This document shows positions 1 to 12,418 of a stretch of 64,000 nt of DNA, in pieces. Position 1 is the stretch's first letter; each line of letters opens with the position of its first letter. The translations under genes and the position numbers were made by a program. The stretch covers positions 2,264,501 to 2,328,500 of the forward strand of contig NC_069083.1 of assembly GCF_947172395.1 (NCBI RefSeq). Reading direction: 5' to 3'. The stretch is from Bicyclus anynana (Eukaryota; Arthropoda; Insecta; Lepidoptera; Nymphalidae). A model generated the notes under the pieces. The model did no database searches and had not been told where the DNA came from. It saw only the letters and a list, made by a program, of their open reading frames with translations.

Positions 1-1335
1 TAAATATAGAAAAATATTTTACGTTCATTTAAAAACAAAAACATGATGTTAGTGGTGCACATGCTCAGGCAATTAAAAATGTTCTGTTCTAGGCACTAAA
101 ATACCTGGGATTGTTGCTTTACGAGTATCTAGAGTCGCGCCGTATCAAGAAACAAGGAGTAAAATTATTTAAAAAAAAATACAACCGACTTCAAAACATT
201 AACGTACCGACGAAACTAAAAAGGGAAAAATAACATTAAATTTTGTACCGAGGTGCCAAGCCAGTGAATTATAAATTCAAGGCGTAAAGATTTTTGTTTT
301 TCAGACATTCTATTTGTCTTTCATGTTTTTTTTCATTAACGACTAAAATCAACACAGCAGCTTGGCACCGACTTCAAAGTGATCAATAGGTAAAAAATAT
401 CGTATATGTAGAATGCTAGCGGACGCCCGCGACTTCGTTCGCGTAGAATTGACTTTTTCACAAATCCCGCGGGAACCATGGATTTTTCCGGGATGAAAAG
501 TAGCCTATGTGTTAATCTAGAGTAAAATCTATTTCCATTCCAAATTTCAGCCAAATCGCTTCGTAAAAATAACCGCTACTAAAAAAAGCAGCGTAAAAGA
601 GGAACAAACATACTTACACACAAACTTTCGCCTTTATAATATTAGTGTGATAAATAACAGACAGACATCAATGTCAAACTCATAACACCCCTCTTTTTAC
701 GTCATGGGTTAAAAACGAAAACTGTATTACGCTGTTGGTATTAACTGTATTATGTACAAGGTTCTGCACTCTGACATAAATGATTAATACGGCCAAGATC
801 CAAATGAAGAATAATCCCTTTCAGCCATTGTTTGAGTAAGTTCCGCTGAGTGCCGCCATTTCATTGTCACATCCATCTTGAGCCACGTATTAGGATCCTG
901 TTTAACCATTTCTAGCACAACAGGTAGGTAAGTATAATATTAGCTATTATCGATTTAAAACACGATTATAGAAAGAAAAAGAAGAAGAAGAAGAAAGAAA
1001 ATAAGTTTATTCACTTTTTAGTGTCACAAACAGTACATCCTATCTTAGATATTATATGACTGTCTGTGACACCAAACAGAAAGGGTTTACAGCTCAGCAT
1101 TAGCCGTTCATCGCAGGAAAGCAATGCCCAGCGCTGATTTTCAGCTGAGACCCGGGTGACGTCAGTCAGTTATAATTATAAACTAAACATCTAATCAAAA
1201 TACTTTAAATACATTCAAAATAAAAATTCATATAATAAGACACAAAATAAAAAACCAAAAACAAAAAACCTTGATAAGAGCGTATAAATAAAATGATAAT
1301 AACATAAAGATAAATGCCAACATACAATAATTAAT

Positions 1336-1336
<1 letters not shown>
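1..1336. other. Gene-free AT-rich region with a dispersed repeat fragment
   Basis: No gene is seen. At 413-650 there is a fragment of the dispersed repeat that starts gctagcggacgcccgcgact and ends ataatattagtgtg (called repeat D in other entries). The remainder shows nothing recognisable apart from a purine-rich AAGAAG run near 977-1000. Confidence 0.6.

Positions 1337-1396
<60 letters not shown>
1337..1396. repeat. (TA)n microsatellite
   Basis: About 30 TA dinucleotides without interruption. The tyrosine-isoleucine open frames over it are translation artefacts. Confidence 0.97.
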
Positions 1397-1400
<4 letters not shown>

Positions 1401-1454
1401 TAGCGGACTCGCTCAAGCTTCGCTTTGACTTATTAATTTATTTATTTGCACTTC

Positions 1455-1700
1455 TTCCCTATCCCTACCTTACACTACCATACTCCTACCCCTACCCCTA
1501 CCCCTACCCTACCCCTACCCTACATCTACTCTACCCTACCCTACAACTACCCTACCACTACCCTACCCCTACCCTATCCCTATACCATAAACCTACCCTA
1601 CCACTACCCTACCCTACCCCTACCCTACCCCTACCCTACCGCTACCCTACCCCTACCCTATCCCTATACCATACCCCTACCCTACCACTACCCTATCCTA
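1455..1700. repeat. Pyrimidine-rich CCCTA/CCCTAC array in a repeat D copy
   Basis: A degenerate tandem array of 5-6-base units (ccctac, cccta, ccacta) about 245 bases long, lacking G on this strand. It lies between a recognisable repeat D head (actagcggactcgctcaagc at 1399) and its tail (tagatgttggccgattc at 1722). The unit is not the insect telomere TTAGG. Confidence 0.9.
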
Positions 1701-1904
1701 GGATTTAGGGGTTTGAAAAATAGATGTTGGCCGATTCTCATACCTACTGAATATGCACAAAAAATTTCCTCAAAATCGGTCGAGCCGTTTCGGAGGAGTT
1801 CAAGTTCGAACACCGCGACACGAGAATTTTATATATTAGAATATAATATATATAAATATAAATATGAATACTTATACCAATTAATAGACTGTACCTAAAT
1901 ATGT

Positions 1905-3083
1905 TATTATGAGGCAGTATTTAAGAAATACACAAAATAAATTCATATCAATCAATAGATAATTATATAAAAAAAACGTATGCTTCTCGGGACGCTCGAC
2001 AGAATTGATAACTTAAACCTGTTGCCGTATGCGTGAGAGAAAGGGAAGCCAGACATAGTGGCGCCGTAACGCGTTACGTTACGAAGCGGTTTACCCTCCC
2101 ATAAGAAGGTATCACTCCAAAATTGACGAGTGTCTGCAATTTCGAAATAGATGTACTTATAGTTATTTGCACGATACTGAAATTCAAAAAATCCATTTTT
2201 AATATTCTTTTCCGATAAAACCGATTTTAATGGGAAATTAACTTGAAGATAAAGGTGCTTACAGAGTAACATATATTATAGGTTATAGGTTACTTTTATT
2301 CCGAAAAAATCATTCGTTCCCGCGAGATTTATGAAAAACGAATTTCACATGGAGTCGCGGGAGCTCGCTAGTTTAAAAATAAAAACAAGCTTTTAAATTA
2401 AAACTTTCTAAAAAAAGTGGAAAAATTGCTATGCAAATTACATAGTTCGCAGCAAAGGTTTCATAAATGCATTACTTTACAGCATTACTTCATTATTATG
2501 AGGCAGTATTTAAGAAATACACAAAATAAATTCATATCAATCAATAGATAATTATATAAAAAAAACGTATGCTTCTCGGGACGCTCGACAGAATTGATAA
2601 CTTAAACCTGTTGCCGTATGCGTGAGAGAAAGGGAAGCCAGACATAGTGGCGCCGTAACGCGTTACGTTACGAAGCGGTTTACCCTCCCATAAGAAGGTA
2701 TCACTCCAAAATTGACGAGTGTCTGCAATTTCGAAATAGATGTACTTATAGTTATTTGCACGATACTGAAATTCAAAAAATCCATTTTTAATATTCTTTT
2801 CCGATAAAACCGATTTTAATGGGAAATTAACTTGAAGATAAAGGTGCTTACAGAGTAACATATATTATAGGTTATAGGTTACTTTTATTCCGAAAAAATC
2901 ATTCGTTCCCGCGGGATTTATGAAAAACGAATTTCACATGGAGTCGCGGACGCTCGCTGGTTTAAAAATAAAAACAAGCTTTTAAATTAAAACTTTCTAA
3001 AAAAAGTGGAAAAATTGCTATGCAAATTACATAGTTCGTAGCAAAGGTTTCATAAATGCATTACTTTACAGCATTACTTCATT
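1905..3083. repeat. 589-bp tandem duplication
   Basis: Two head-to-tail copies (about 1905-2493 and 2494-3083), nearly identical. The differences seen are gcgagattt/gcgggattt, a small patch near 2360/2949 and gttcgcagc/gttcgtagc. Each copy includes an inverted end of repeat D. Each holds the same 106-codon minus-strand frame, which resembles nothing known and is probably repeat-derived. Confidence 0.9.
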
Positions 3084-3860
3084 AGTAAATGTGTTTCGCG
3101 ACTCTTGTACCACGATACTATGGCAGTTGTTTGAACTCTTTATGGCTTGCCGCAATGCTTTGAACATTAGGATCTTTTGTAATGAATGCAGAGGAAAAAC
3201 AGCTGTACTAGAAACTAATATCTATAATACAGTTACTAGTTATTAGTTACACACTCTTATAGTTCTTATAGTAGGTACTTAGAAGAAGATTCAAATAAGA
3301 AACGATCTTCACCTATGTTTAGGATGAAAAGTTCCGATTCTCAAGGAACTAAAGACAAAAACATAATCAATAAAATCTGAATTTACTTATATATAAGTAG
3401 GCATAGTTTACAAGCATTTTTAAAAAGACTCTTTAACGAAATTGAATTTAAAGAAATTGTTTTAAAATTAAGGTAAAATGTGTACTCCAAATTTTTCGAG
3501 TTCGTAAAATGTCTGAAAAGTTTGTGTATCTCCGCTATTTAACATTTGTTTTTTAAATTTCTGTTTTATTTAGAGGCTTTTAGCTCTAATGGATGTTCCA
3601 AGGACAAATGAAAAAAGTTCAAATACACGCGCGTACACGACATAATAGATCGTTTATAGTCTTATATAAAGCCTATCGACTTTTAATATAATTGTACTAC
3701 TCTTGTCACATATGATTTTGGAGAGTAAAGTAAAGGTTACTCATATTATATGGGAGACAATAAGCTATAATATAAATAACAGTTCAAAATCAACCATATT
3801 TAGAAGAAGAAGAACTCTATTGCACACGATATAAAAAAATAGTAGTGAGGTGAAAAAGGT
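3084..3860. other. Gene-free AT-rich stretch
   Basis: I see no coding potential, RNA gene or repeat copy here. Confidence 0.5.
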
Positions 3861-4110
3861 TTTGCTATGAATATAGTAAATGCCTTTAATTCCGGAGGGT
3901 GTGGTTCGAATCCGGTCCGGGCAACTTTTCAGTTGTGTGCATTTTAAGAAATATGACGTGAAACCTGCATACCAGAGAATTCTCTGCGTGTGTGAAGTCT
4001 GCCAATCCGTATTGGACCAGCGTGGTGGACTATTGGCCGAACCCCTCTCATTCTGAAAGGAGACTTGTGCTCAGCTTTGAGCCGAATATGGGTTGATGAT
4101 GATGACTGTG
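3861..4110 (+). mobile_element. SINE family C copy (partial)
   Basis: Shows the B-box-like ggttcgaatccggtccgggc, then caacttttcagttgtgtgc, and ends cgaatatgggttgatgatgat. The same order occurs in about ten places in the window in both orientations, with the fullest copy at 61908-62208. Confidence 0.75.
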
Positions 4111-4689
4111 GCGCCACCGTTATATAATGCAAACCACCTACGCTACGATATTTCCACATGGCTGCAGCGCTGACGGCATGACATCCAGTAAAACTCATCG
4201 CCATTTTTGCTCCAAATCGAGGCGGTTTTACCGGATATCATGCCGGCAGCGCTACAGGCATGTGACCAACCCGACACACAGAGATTGTTATTACTTATAC
4301 CTTTCAAGATGAACAAAACCTATTCCACTGTTTACATTGACTTCGTATAGTTCGACTCCCCAATCTTCACGGACCTATTTGCGGCTGCGTTCTCCACTGT
4401 CAGTTACAAATTGTTTCAGCGAGATTAATAGATCCGGGCCACGTGTTAAGTGATTGTAGCACTAAACTTGCCGAACAAATATACGGCAATGTGAATATCA
4501 TTCCTCGGAACTGTATTAAACTTTGTGGACCGAGATCCTGCGAGAGCCATACCTCATTTTAGGAAGGAAGTTTGTCAGCGTATTTTTATCAAGATTTTTT
4601 CGCGAGCGCGGCGACCGAATCAAGAAAATCCGTAACGAAAATAAACCTAACACCCCAAGTCGTGATCAAATTAACACATTTCTTTTTTT

Positions 4690-5100
4690 TTTCGCCTGAT
4701 GGTAAGCAGTGATGCAGCCTATGGTGGAACGCGCTTGCCTAGAAGATGCCTATTCACTCTTGACTTGAAGGTACCCATGTTGTAGGAGGTGGGGAAAACG
4801 GAAGCTGGAAGAGCATTCCACATCTTTGCAGTGCGTATAAGAAACGAGGAACTAAACCGCTTAGTACGCGTCCGAGGAATATTGATGACGTAGCGGTGTA
4901 GATCTCTGCGATGCCTAGCAGTCCTGTGGTAGAACGGCGAAGGTGGCACAAGATCAAATAGTTCCTGAGCGCACTCCCCGAAATATATCTTGTAGAACAC
5001 TGATAGACAGGCAACCTTTCGGCGATGCTCCAAGCTTTGAAGTTTAGAGCTTGATAATGCCTCATTGCCAATGAGCCTTCTACTCGACGTTATCATATCG
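4690..5100 (-). mobile_element. LINE fragment, C-terminal end of the reverse-transcriptase ORF
   Basis: The minus-strand frame of 125 codons (5096-4719) contains SLEHRRKVACLSVFYKIYFG, RHRRDLHRY, SFLIRTAKMWNALPASVF and FKSRVNRHLL, the thumb/C-terminal region shared by many lepidopteran non-LTR elements. The frame is open but lacks the palm domain, so this is a 5'-truncated relic. Confidence 0.8.
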
Positions 5101-5520
5101 ACTGAACTGGACCAGTGGTGTGAAACTAAGGAGCAAACTTATTAAACCAGAGTTCGATTCTAGCTCAACGTAAAGACATTTTTTTTTATTTATTTATTCT
5201 TTTATTTTTTATTCTTTTCTAAAGAAAAACTGCATAAATACTGCGACAGTCTCGGGCACACATATATTTTTTTTTATTTTTACAAGTTAACCCTTGACTA
5301 TAATCTCACCAAATAGTATAAGTGAGCATGCAATTAGGAGGAAGATGAAAATCCACGCCTGGTTTCTACACGACATCGTACCAGATCGCTACATTGCTTT
5401 GCCGGTAGAGTGCTAACTAGCCACGGGCGAAGAATCCCACCAGCCAGACCTGAACCAATTAAGAAAATCTCAATCGGCTCAGCCGGATATAGTATAGTCC
5501 AGGTAAGTATGGTAGTCAAT
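5101..5520. mobile_element. SINE remnants
   Basis: At 5102-5165 there is a tRNA-like B-box segment (gagttcgattctagctc). At about 5274-5500 a minus-strand, degraded copy of the family A SINE is visible (acaagttaacccttgac ... gaagatgaaaatccacg ... tagccacgggcgaag). Confidence 0.6.
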
Positions 5521-5647
5521 TATGGAGTTTGGACCGCACTCCTGGATTAGCATGAGATTAGTTGAGAAAAAAAAAAACGAGCACACAGACAAAGCAATTT
5601 CAAAATCGTTTTAAATTGACCTTGATGCATATTCCACTTATAATTCA

Positions 5648-5960
5648 CTAGCGGATGCCCGCGACTTCGTTCGCGTGAAACTCGATGTAAACTTTCAAAT
5701 ACCTCTACCCTACCCTACCCCTACCCTACCCTACCCTACCCCTACCCTACCCTACCCTACCTCTACCCTACACCTACCCTACCCCTACCCCTACCCTACC
5801 CGTACCCTACCCTACCTCTACCTTACGTTGAAATTTTTCCTGAATTTTCTTTGCTATAAACCTCACAGAGCCTGAGACCTTTCCAACGAATGCAAAACCG
5901 TGGAAATCGGTTCGTGCGTTCTGGAGTTATAGCGAAGGAAAACCCGACTTATTTGTATAT
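5648..5960. repeat. Repeat D copy with internal CCCTAC array
   Basis: The head cactagcggatgcccgcgac at 5647 is followed by a second pyrimidine-rich array (5702-5826) of ccctac/cccta units and a tail of gaaatcggttcgtgcg type. The design matches the copy at 1.4-1.8 kb. Confidence 0.85.
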
Positions 5961-6418
5961 AGTAGAAGAAGATTTTAACACGGTAAGCTGACAAACTGTC
6001 ATCTCTCCCAACATGAGGTAATTCTGGCTATTGCAGACTCTCCGTTTAGTACTAGTGTTGCTGAAGTTCATTTCCGCATAACCCATATTAAGTAAATGTT
6101 TGTTGAGTAGTTTCGAACTACCTTCAATAATGTGTTTCATTATGAAGGTTTCCAAGATTTTAGTGTGGAGGTCTGCATTTGCCAGCAAGGGTTAATTTTC
6201 ATAAGCGTTCTGCAATTTCGCTGACGCATGTTATTATGCTTTGTAAACAGGAAGTCTTGGGGTTTAATTACTTCTTCTGAAAGTGCTTCTATGGAAAATC
6301 GGCAAATATTTGAACAATCCAATCTGATCTTTGACACAGAATACTTGTACCTATGCGTTAGTGAATGAATTATTTCAGCCACAACGTTTTTCTCCTTCAG
6401 CGCCTTTTGTCTTGTCAA
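5949..6418 (-). pseudogene. Unrecognised interrupted open frame
   Basis: A 92-codon frame (6418-6140) and an overlapping 79-codon frame (6188-5949) are related by a single frameshift near 6180 and would make about 150 residues. Lys/Leu/Ile-rich composition, no motif, no similarity I recognise. It may be a dead transposon gene or chance. Confidence 0.2.
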
Positions 6419-6419
6419 A

Positions 6420-7240
6420 TGCCCTGGAACGCGAGGATATTCTAACTTTCTTTAGAATTAATAGGTATTAATTCTCATCGATAAATACGAGTCAATTTAG
6501 ATATTTTTTTTATTTAGTATAGTAGCTAATATCACGAAATTATACCTACTATATTCTAACCTTGTAAATATTATGGAAAACTTACTCATAATATACTTCT
6601 AAGCGAAAAGTCAAAGAGTTTTTTGGTGCCTTCCGGGTCATTTTTTTTTCTACCCTAAGATGACCAATGACAACATCAATATTTTTTTTTAATTACACGT
6701 ATAATATTAGTTATGTAGTATGTTATCCAACTGTCTTCAAAAAGTAAAATATTTAAGCGCTTACAAAAAACTATAAATTTAAATAAACTCGAAAATTTAC
6801 AGTATTTCGACCGCTGTAGGAGCAGGCAACTTATGCAACTTTAATAGATAGAATACCTTGTGCAGCGAAGAAAACAAATACAACAGTAGGTAACTCTCGA
6901 CACTGTTGAACGAAAACATTTTTCACACATTTTCGCGTGGTTCAAAGAAATTTTCCACCCGATAGCGCCAGAATTAGTCTCTCAGTTTGTATCTTATTAG
7001 ACAAAAGAAATTCTGAAGGGAGGCGGCAAATCTCCGCGCTTCATTTACTAAATAAGCTCCATAAACACTGCGTAAATCTTGATCAAACAAACCCCTTGTG
7101 ATGACGTGTCGGCTTTCGTATGAATTACTTACTGCTACACAAAATAATTTACACGAAATGTTATTAATTATAACATTTAGGAGAGACAAATGTAAATGAA
7201 AATGATTCTTCATTTGGAAAAATAAAGGATAATGATTATG
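6420..7240. other. Gene-free AT-rich region
   Basis: Nothing is recognisable. A 79-codon minus-strand frame (7213-6974) has no motif and no supported splice context. Confidence 0.45.
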
Positions 7241-7242
7241 AG

Positions 7243-7575
7243 AAACTAGCGGACGCCCGCAACTTCGTCCGCGTGGAATTTAGTTTTTCACCAATCCCTC
7301 GAGAACCATAGATTTTTACGGAATAAAAAGTAGCCTATGTGTTAATTCAGGCTATAATTTATCTCAATACCAAATTTCAGCTAATTCGGTTGAGTAGTCG
7401 AGGCGTGAAAGAGTAACAAACATGCATATCATCTAAATCATCAGTTTTCGCAAATCTCGGTATAAAAAAAGAGTAAAATCAATTTCATTCCAAATCGCTT
7501 CAGTAGTAGCGGCGTTAAAGAGTAACAAACATCCAAACATCCATAAAAACTTTCGCGTTTATAATATTAGTAGAA
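7243..7575. repeat. Repeat D copy
   Basis: The head actagcggacgcccgcaact at 7244, internal gaaccatagatttttacgg and tttataatattagt at the end match the other copies. A second partial copy of the tail is nested at about 7440-7570. Confidence 0.8.
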
Positions 7576-7604
7576 TTGTATTCTCAGTCACTAGTCAGTC
7601 ACTT

Positions 7605-7828
7605 TTTGGCTGGTGGGAGGCTTCTGTCGTAGCTAGTCACCACCCTACCTTCGACGACGTACCGCCAAGCGATTTAGCGTTCCGGTACAATGTCGTGTAG
7701 AAACCGAAAGGGGTATGGATTTTCACCCTCCTCTTAACAAGCTAGCCCGCTTCCATCTTAGACTGCATCATCACTTACCATCAGGTGAGATTGTAGTCAA
7801 GGGCTAACTTGTAAAGAATAAAAAGGCA
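7605..7828 (+). mobile_element. SINE family A copy, 5' truncated
   Basis: Starts inside the element at gctggtgggaggcttctgtc and ends agggctaacttgtaaag. The tRNA-like head is missing. Confidence 0.8.
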
Positions 7829-8239
7829 CATAGAACTCTATTACGACTCTAATGTGGGTTTGTAATAAACACCAAATGTGGCCATGACAAGTCATGACAA
7901 GCGTCTGGTTTGTACTCACAATGAACGATTTGAAGCATTCTCTGCAAAGGTTGCGAGGGAAACTATAATTGTGTACACATGACTCGGGAAAATTGCTCTA
8001 TGAGCTTTCCGATACAGTTATATATTGACTCGGAAAAGCGGAAATATGATTGGAGGAAACGTCTTAATGACTTATGTTTATTATGTTTGTAAATGTATTT
8101 ATTTTCGCAGAATAGCAATGTTGAATATAAACAGGCCTTACTTTAGCGGAGTATCGAATCAGAACTTCATTCCTGATTCGATCATGCATATAGTATACTC
8201 CGAGAAGATTCACAGAAGAACGAAGTCACCTTCATAGCT

Positions 8240-8450
8240 TATAGTTACGAGGCTGTAATGACAATGGGCGGGACACACAATTCGATTGATTTGAGGTCTC
8301 AAGGCGCTGAAATAGCGACCTCGCAGAGAAAAGCCTAGTATTGGCAAACCCCCCACTAAAGGATACATGACATCAAAAAGGTAACTGAGAATCGCTGGTG
8401 TTGTAATGTCCAGCAATGGACGTCCATCGGCTGATAATGATGATGATGGT
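8240..8450 (+). mobile_element. Decayed RTE-type LINE tail
   Basis: Contains eroded words of the widespread ORF2 end (gacaatgggcgggacacac, then gtccagcaatggacgtcc and a gatgatgatg tail). Confidence 0.6.
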
Positions 8451-8714
8451 AGGTACCTTTTACGGTTCGTTGTGAACAATAAATACTTGTTATTTTGAAA
8501 TAGTCTCTATATGCACAGTTGTAAGATTAAAGTTACTTTGCAATTAAATCAACATCTCCTGAATTCCGAACCTACCGGCTTCTTTGACACTTATGTAGAA
8601 GCTTTATCGACAAGTCTGGGATGCGAATTTTTTTCAGATAGAGTTTATACAATGACGTACATATGTCTGTAAAATACATTGAACAAAGTTTAAGTATCAC
8701 ATCACACTATCACA

Positions 8715-8955
8715 CTACCACATCCCACTAATATAATAAAGGCGAAAGTTTGAGTGCAAGTGTGTAAGTATGTTTGTTCCTCTTTTACGCGGCGGCTACT
8801 GAAGCGATTTGGCTGAAATTTGGAATGGAAATAGATTTTACTCTGGATTTACACATAGGCTACTTTTCATCCCGGAAAAATCCATGGTTCCCGCGTTTGG
8901 AATAATGGAAAAACTGAATTCCACGCGGACGAATCGCGGGCGACCGCTAGTACAA
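8715..8955. repeat. Repeat D copy, inverted
   Basis: Begins ctaatataataaaggcgaaa and ends ggacgaatcgcgggcgaccg, the reverse of the heads elsewhere in the window. Confidence 0.8.
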
Positions 8956-9399
8956 ACATGATAACTGTTTTGCCGTAGATGTACAATCGCCAAATATTTA
9001 GTAGTCTCTCGAATGCTGAATCGTATATAACCCGGAGTCATAACAAAACCCGCAGAAAATTTAAATTGAAGTACCGAACCATAAAAGTTATTTAACGCAA
9101 AAGAAATTGTTACACTGGAGAGCCAACGTAATGGTTTATTCAAATTTAACATCCCGTCGGAGAACGCGCCGCGATACGATAGGACTGCGCCCACCTGCGA
9201 CAGATATAAAGATATCTCAGAATACTTTATTATTGCAATTTAAATAAAGCCCGGATCTTTCAAGATATTTAAATTTCAGTCTATTCAGCAGTAAGAAAGT
9301 TTCATTCTATATGTAGGTATATTACATAGACTGTATTAGATATCCTTGTAATATTTTGTTTTACATATTGGATGTTTTAATTTTTTTTTAATGGAATAA

Positions 9400-10060
9400 G
9401 CTCGCGTTTGACCACGATCTCACCTGATGAGTAAGTGTAGATGTGATTTAAGGTGGAACACGCTTACCTAGAAGATTTTTTTATTTTATTCTTTACAAGT
9501 TAGCCTTTGACTACAATCTCACCTGATGGTAAGTGATGATGCAATCTAAGATGGAAGGGACTAACTTGTTAGGAGGAGTATGAAAATCCACACCCTTTTC
9601 GGTATCTACACGACATCATACCGGAACGCTAAATCGATTGGCGGTACGTCTTTGCCGGTAGGGTGGTAACTAGCCACGGCCAAAGCTTTTCACCAGCCAG
9701 ACCTGGACCAATTCAGAAAACCTCAGATTGAACCCAGGACCTCCGTCTTGTAAATCCACCGCGCATACCACTACGCCACAGAGACCGTAAAAATAGATAT
9801 CTATTCACTCTCTTCTTAAAGATGCCCAGGTTGTAAGAATTAGGAAACACTGACTTCGGGAGTGTTCCATACCCTAGCCATGCTTATAAGAAACGAAGAG
9901 ACAAATCTTCGTACGAGTTTTAGGGATGTAAATGACATAGAGATAGAAACCAGTCCGGTGCGGTGTTTTGCAGTACTCCTGTGCACACTATCCAAACGAT
10001 ATTTTGTAAAATACCGAGAGACTAGAAACCTTCAGGCCTGCAGCGCTGCAGGCATGTGGT
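9400..10060 (-). mobile_element. LINE tail interrupted by a SINE
   Basis: LINE sequence homologous to 4690-5100 occurs at about 9400-9480 and resumes at about 9790-10060. In between, at about 9487-9788, a minus-strand family A SINE is inserted (acaagttagcctttgac ... gcgcataccactacgccaca). The nesting shows that the SINE is younger than the LINE relic. Confidence 0.75.
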
Positions 10061-10318
10061 TATAACGGACCGTGGATGGATATTATACACACCAAGGCGC
10101 CGGTCTGTCATTTTACCATATAATATTACAATTTACGATGGGCATAATTCAAGCATTTGCTTTAGAAATATGTTTGCTTTTATTATAATACTGTTAGTCC
10201 AGGTATTTAGCCTATGATGTAAGCTGAAAAACTCTAAAACAAAGGATATATGAAATTACAATGCTTAATCTTAAAAATTTAAAAATTAATGATCTAAATA
10301 TTATATAATATATTATAT

Positions 10319-10371
10319 AAGTGACCTTTAGCTTTTATACATATATAATGTATAAAAGCTAAAGGTCACTT
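10319..10371. repeat. Perfect 24-bp hairpin
   Basis: The left arm aagtgacctttagcttttat plus acat, a 5-base loop atata, and the exact reverse complement. Probably a tiny palindromic DNA element. Confidence 0.9.
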
Positions 10372-10379
10372 TATAGTTA

Positions 10380-11200
10380 GTGAACGTCCGCTTAGAACGG
10401 ATTTTGCGACAGGGCCGGATTATTGAGATCTAAGGGCGGACAACGTCGCATGCGTCAGCTAGTTATTTAATAATGAAATCCACTATTGGATTTTCGAAGG
10501 ACACAATTGTCCCCGCAAATATGAGTACAAAGCATTCGTTATTACATGCGTACGTGATCGAAATGTTATAAAGCGTTTATTATTCATACCGGGGGGAAAG
10601 TAAACATTTGTACACGGGACTGTATTCATGTTTTAATTTCAGACTTCATTTGAAAAGCATTCGCAATAATTAAGGATGTGTTTATGCGAATACTAAAGAA
10701 CGACAGTAATTTTGTCCGTGTCCGTGTGTGTTTGACAGATTATATTGTGTAATGTTTACCGACTCTGAATGTCAACTTGACATATGATGTCCGTTTATCT
10801 AGCAAAAACCTACAGTTTTATTTGTGCAGTCTCTGTTCCCCTGGGAATAAGAGGATACAATGGCCTAGGCCTATGTTATTCACTGATAATGTATCTTTTC
10901 TTTAGTGAAAGAATTTTTAAAATTTAGTCTAGCAGTTTGGGAGCCTACTCTTGACAACAAACAATAAATCAAGTTTTTACTAACTAATCAATTAGATTTA
11001 AATAATACGCGTATATATGTCCGCGACTTAATTTGCGTGAAATACCTCGGTTTAAAGAAATTTTTTCCGGAATATTGGACGTCATCGTCATATCAGCCGT
11101 TGGACGTCCACATTTGACCATATTTTATACGTTAAACTGTAATTTAATGAAAAGCATAGTCTATGTAGAAACATTGCAACACTTCATATATCATCATCAT
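10380..11200. other. Gene-free region
   Basis: No exon, RNA gene or clear repeat is identifiable. A small eroded repeat D-like segment lies near 11020-11080 (tatgtccgcgacttaatttg). Confidence 0.45.
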
Positions 11201-11204
11201 CATC

Positions 11205-11607
11205 ATTAACAGCCGATGGACGTCCACTGCTGGACATAGGCCTCTTGCATGGACTTCCAAACAAAACGGACTCCAGCCGCGAGCATCCAGCTGCTTCCTG
11301 CAACCCGCTTGATGTCCTCGGTCCACCTAGTGGGGGGTCGACCAACACTGCGCTTTCCGGTGCGTAGTCGCCACTCCAGCACCTTGGGACCCCAACTTCC
11401 ATCGGCTCTTCGAACTTTGTGACCTGCCCATTACCACTTCAGTTTCGCGACTCGCTGAGCTATGTCAGTGACTTTGGTTCTTCTGCGGATCTCCTCATTT
11501 CTGATTCGATCACGCAGAGAAACCCCAAGCATAGCTCGCTCCATCGCCCGCTGAGTGACTTTGAGCCTTTTTATGAGGGCCACAGTTAGCGACTACGTTT
11601 CGGACAC
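11205..11607 (-). mobile_element. RTE-type LINE ORF2 C-terminal end, nearly intact
   Basis: Reading the minus strand: AMERAMLGVSLRDRIRNEE, IRRRTKVTDIAQRVAKLKW, VLEWRLRTGKRSVGRPPTRW and a terminal EAYVQQWTSIGC, with a few in-frame breaks. It is the same tail found in pieces at 16.6, 18.9, 39.3, 43.7, 49.9, 57.3 and 58.0 kb. The 3' end carries a (gat)n tail, seen as catcatcatcat. Confidence 0.85.
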
Positions 11608-12418
11608 TTCATATATATAGGGAACATTATTTATACTTATTTCTAGATAAATTGTAAAATGGTGGTAAAAAAATCAATCTTGGCTGAGTTTGTTGTGGGC
11701 TTCTTCTCAGACCAATGCGCGTTTGGAATAATATGAAATAAGGGTAGTGATTTTACCCTTACACTCGCGGTCGGGTTTTGAATAACATGAAGCTGAAACA
11801 ACATTCCTATCTCATTTTCTTGAATGTACCATGGGGGAAGGAACAATTTTACAAGCAACTTTTCCTCAACAAAGTTCTTGCTATATCTTTGTGACCCGTA
11901 TTTCTCATATCTGTACTACAATAAAAAGTTTCTACAAACAAAACTCGTCCATGAATTACTGTTATAACGCCTCGTGAATTTTAACGTTGTCGAGACAAAG
12001 GCAGTACCGTCTCAGGGTCGCTTTCGAATGCTGTGCGATAATTGAAAACGCGAGCCCTTTGAAACAAATGTATTGATTTGTTTAATCTAAATTTATTGAT
12101 CGATTTGTTTTCGATCAATAGAAAGGATAATACTTGCTATAGATTTCTATCGATCAGCGATATTATTTTCTAAATAAGATAGTGTAATTAAAATAATGTT
12201 AATCTGAATAAACGGCCAATAGAGAAATAAAAAGAAGATTAAAGGATAAAAGGTTGCACACATCGAAACTTCTATAATATTATGGTCTATGATACGTGGC
12301 CCCCAAACATTATTGGCTTTGATTGCAATAGTATGGATGTACACAAGAGCGTTTCTGTGTGAAACTGTAGTCAGCAAGAAGTTCATTACAAAATCAGTTT
12401 ATTTTTTATAAAAAAATA

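Noticed and set aside
1455..1700. Interstitial telomere
   Set aside because: Units are CCCTA/CCCTAC rather than CCTAA, and the array lies inside a dispersed repeat copy.
1215..1898. Tyr-Ile and Pro-Tyr-Leu-rich open frames on both strands
   Set aside because: They are translations of the (TA)n tract and the CCCTAC array, not proteins.
1952..2861. Two identical 106-codon frames as a duplicated gene
   Set aside because: They arise from a tandem DNA duplication, carry repeat D sequence, and show no motif or splice context.
4127..4312. Small plus-strand frame after the SINE at 3.9-4.1 kb
   Set aside because: Short, starts next to the SINE end, with no similarity to known proteins.
8838..9194. 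118-codon minus-strand frame
   Set aside because: Its C-terminal end is an inverted repeat D copy and the rest shows no motif.
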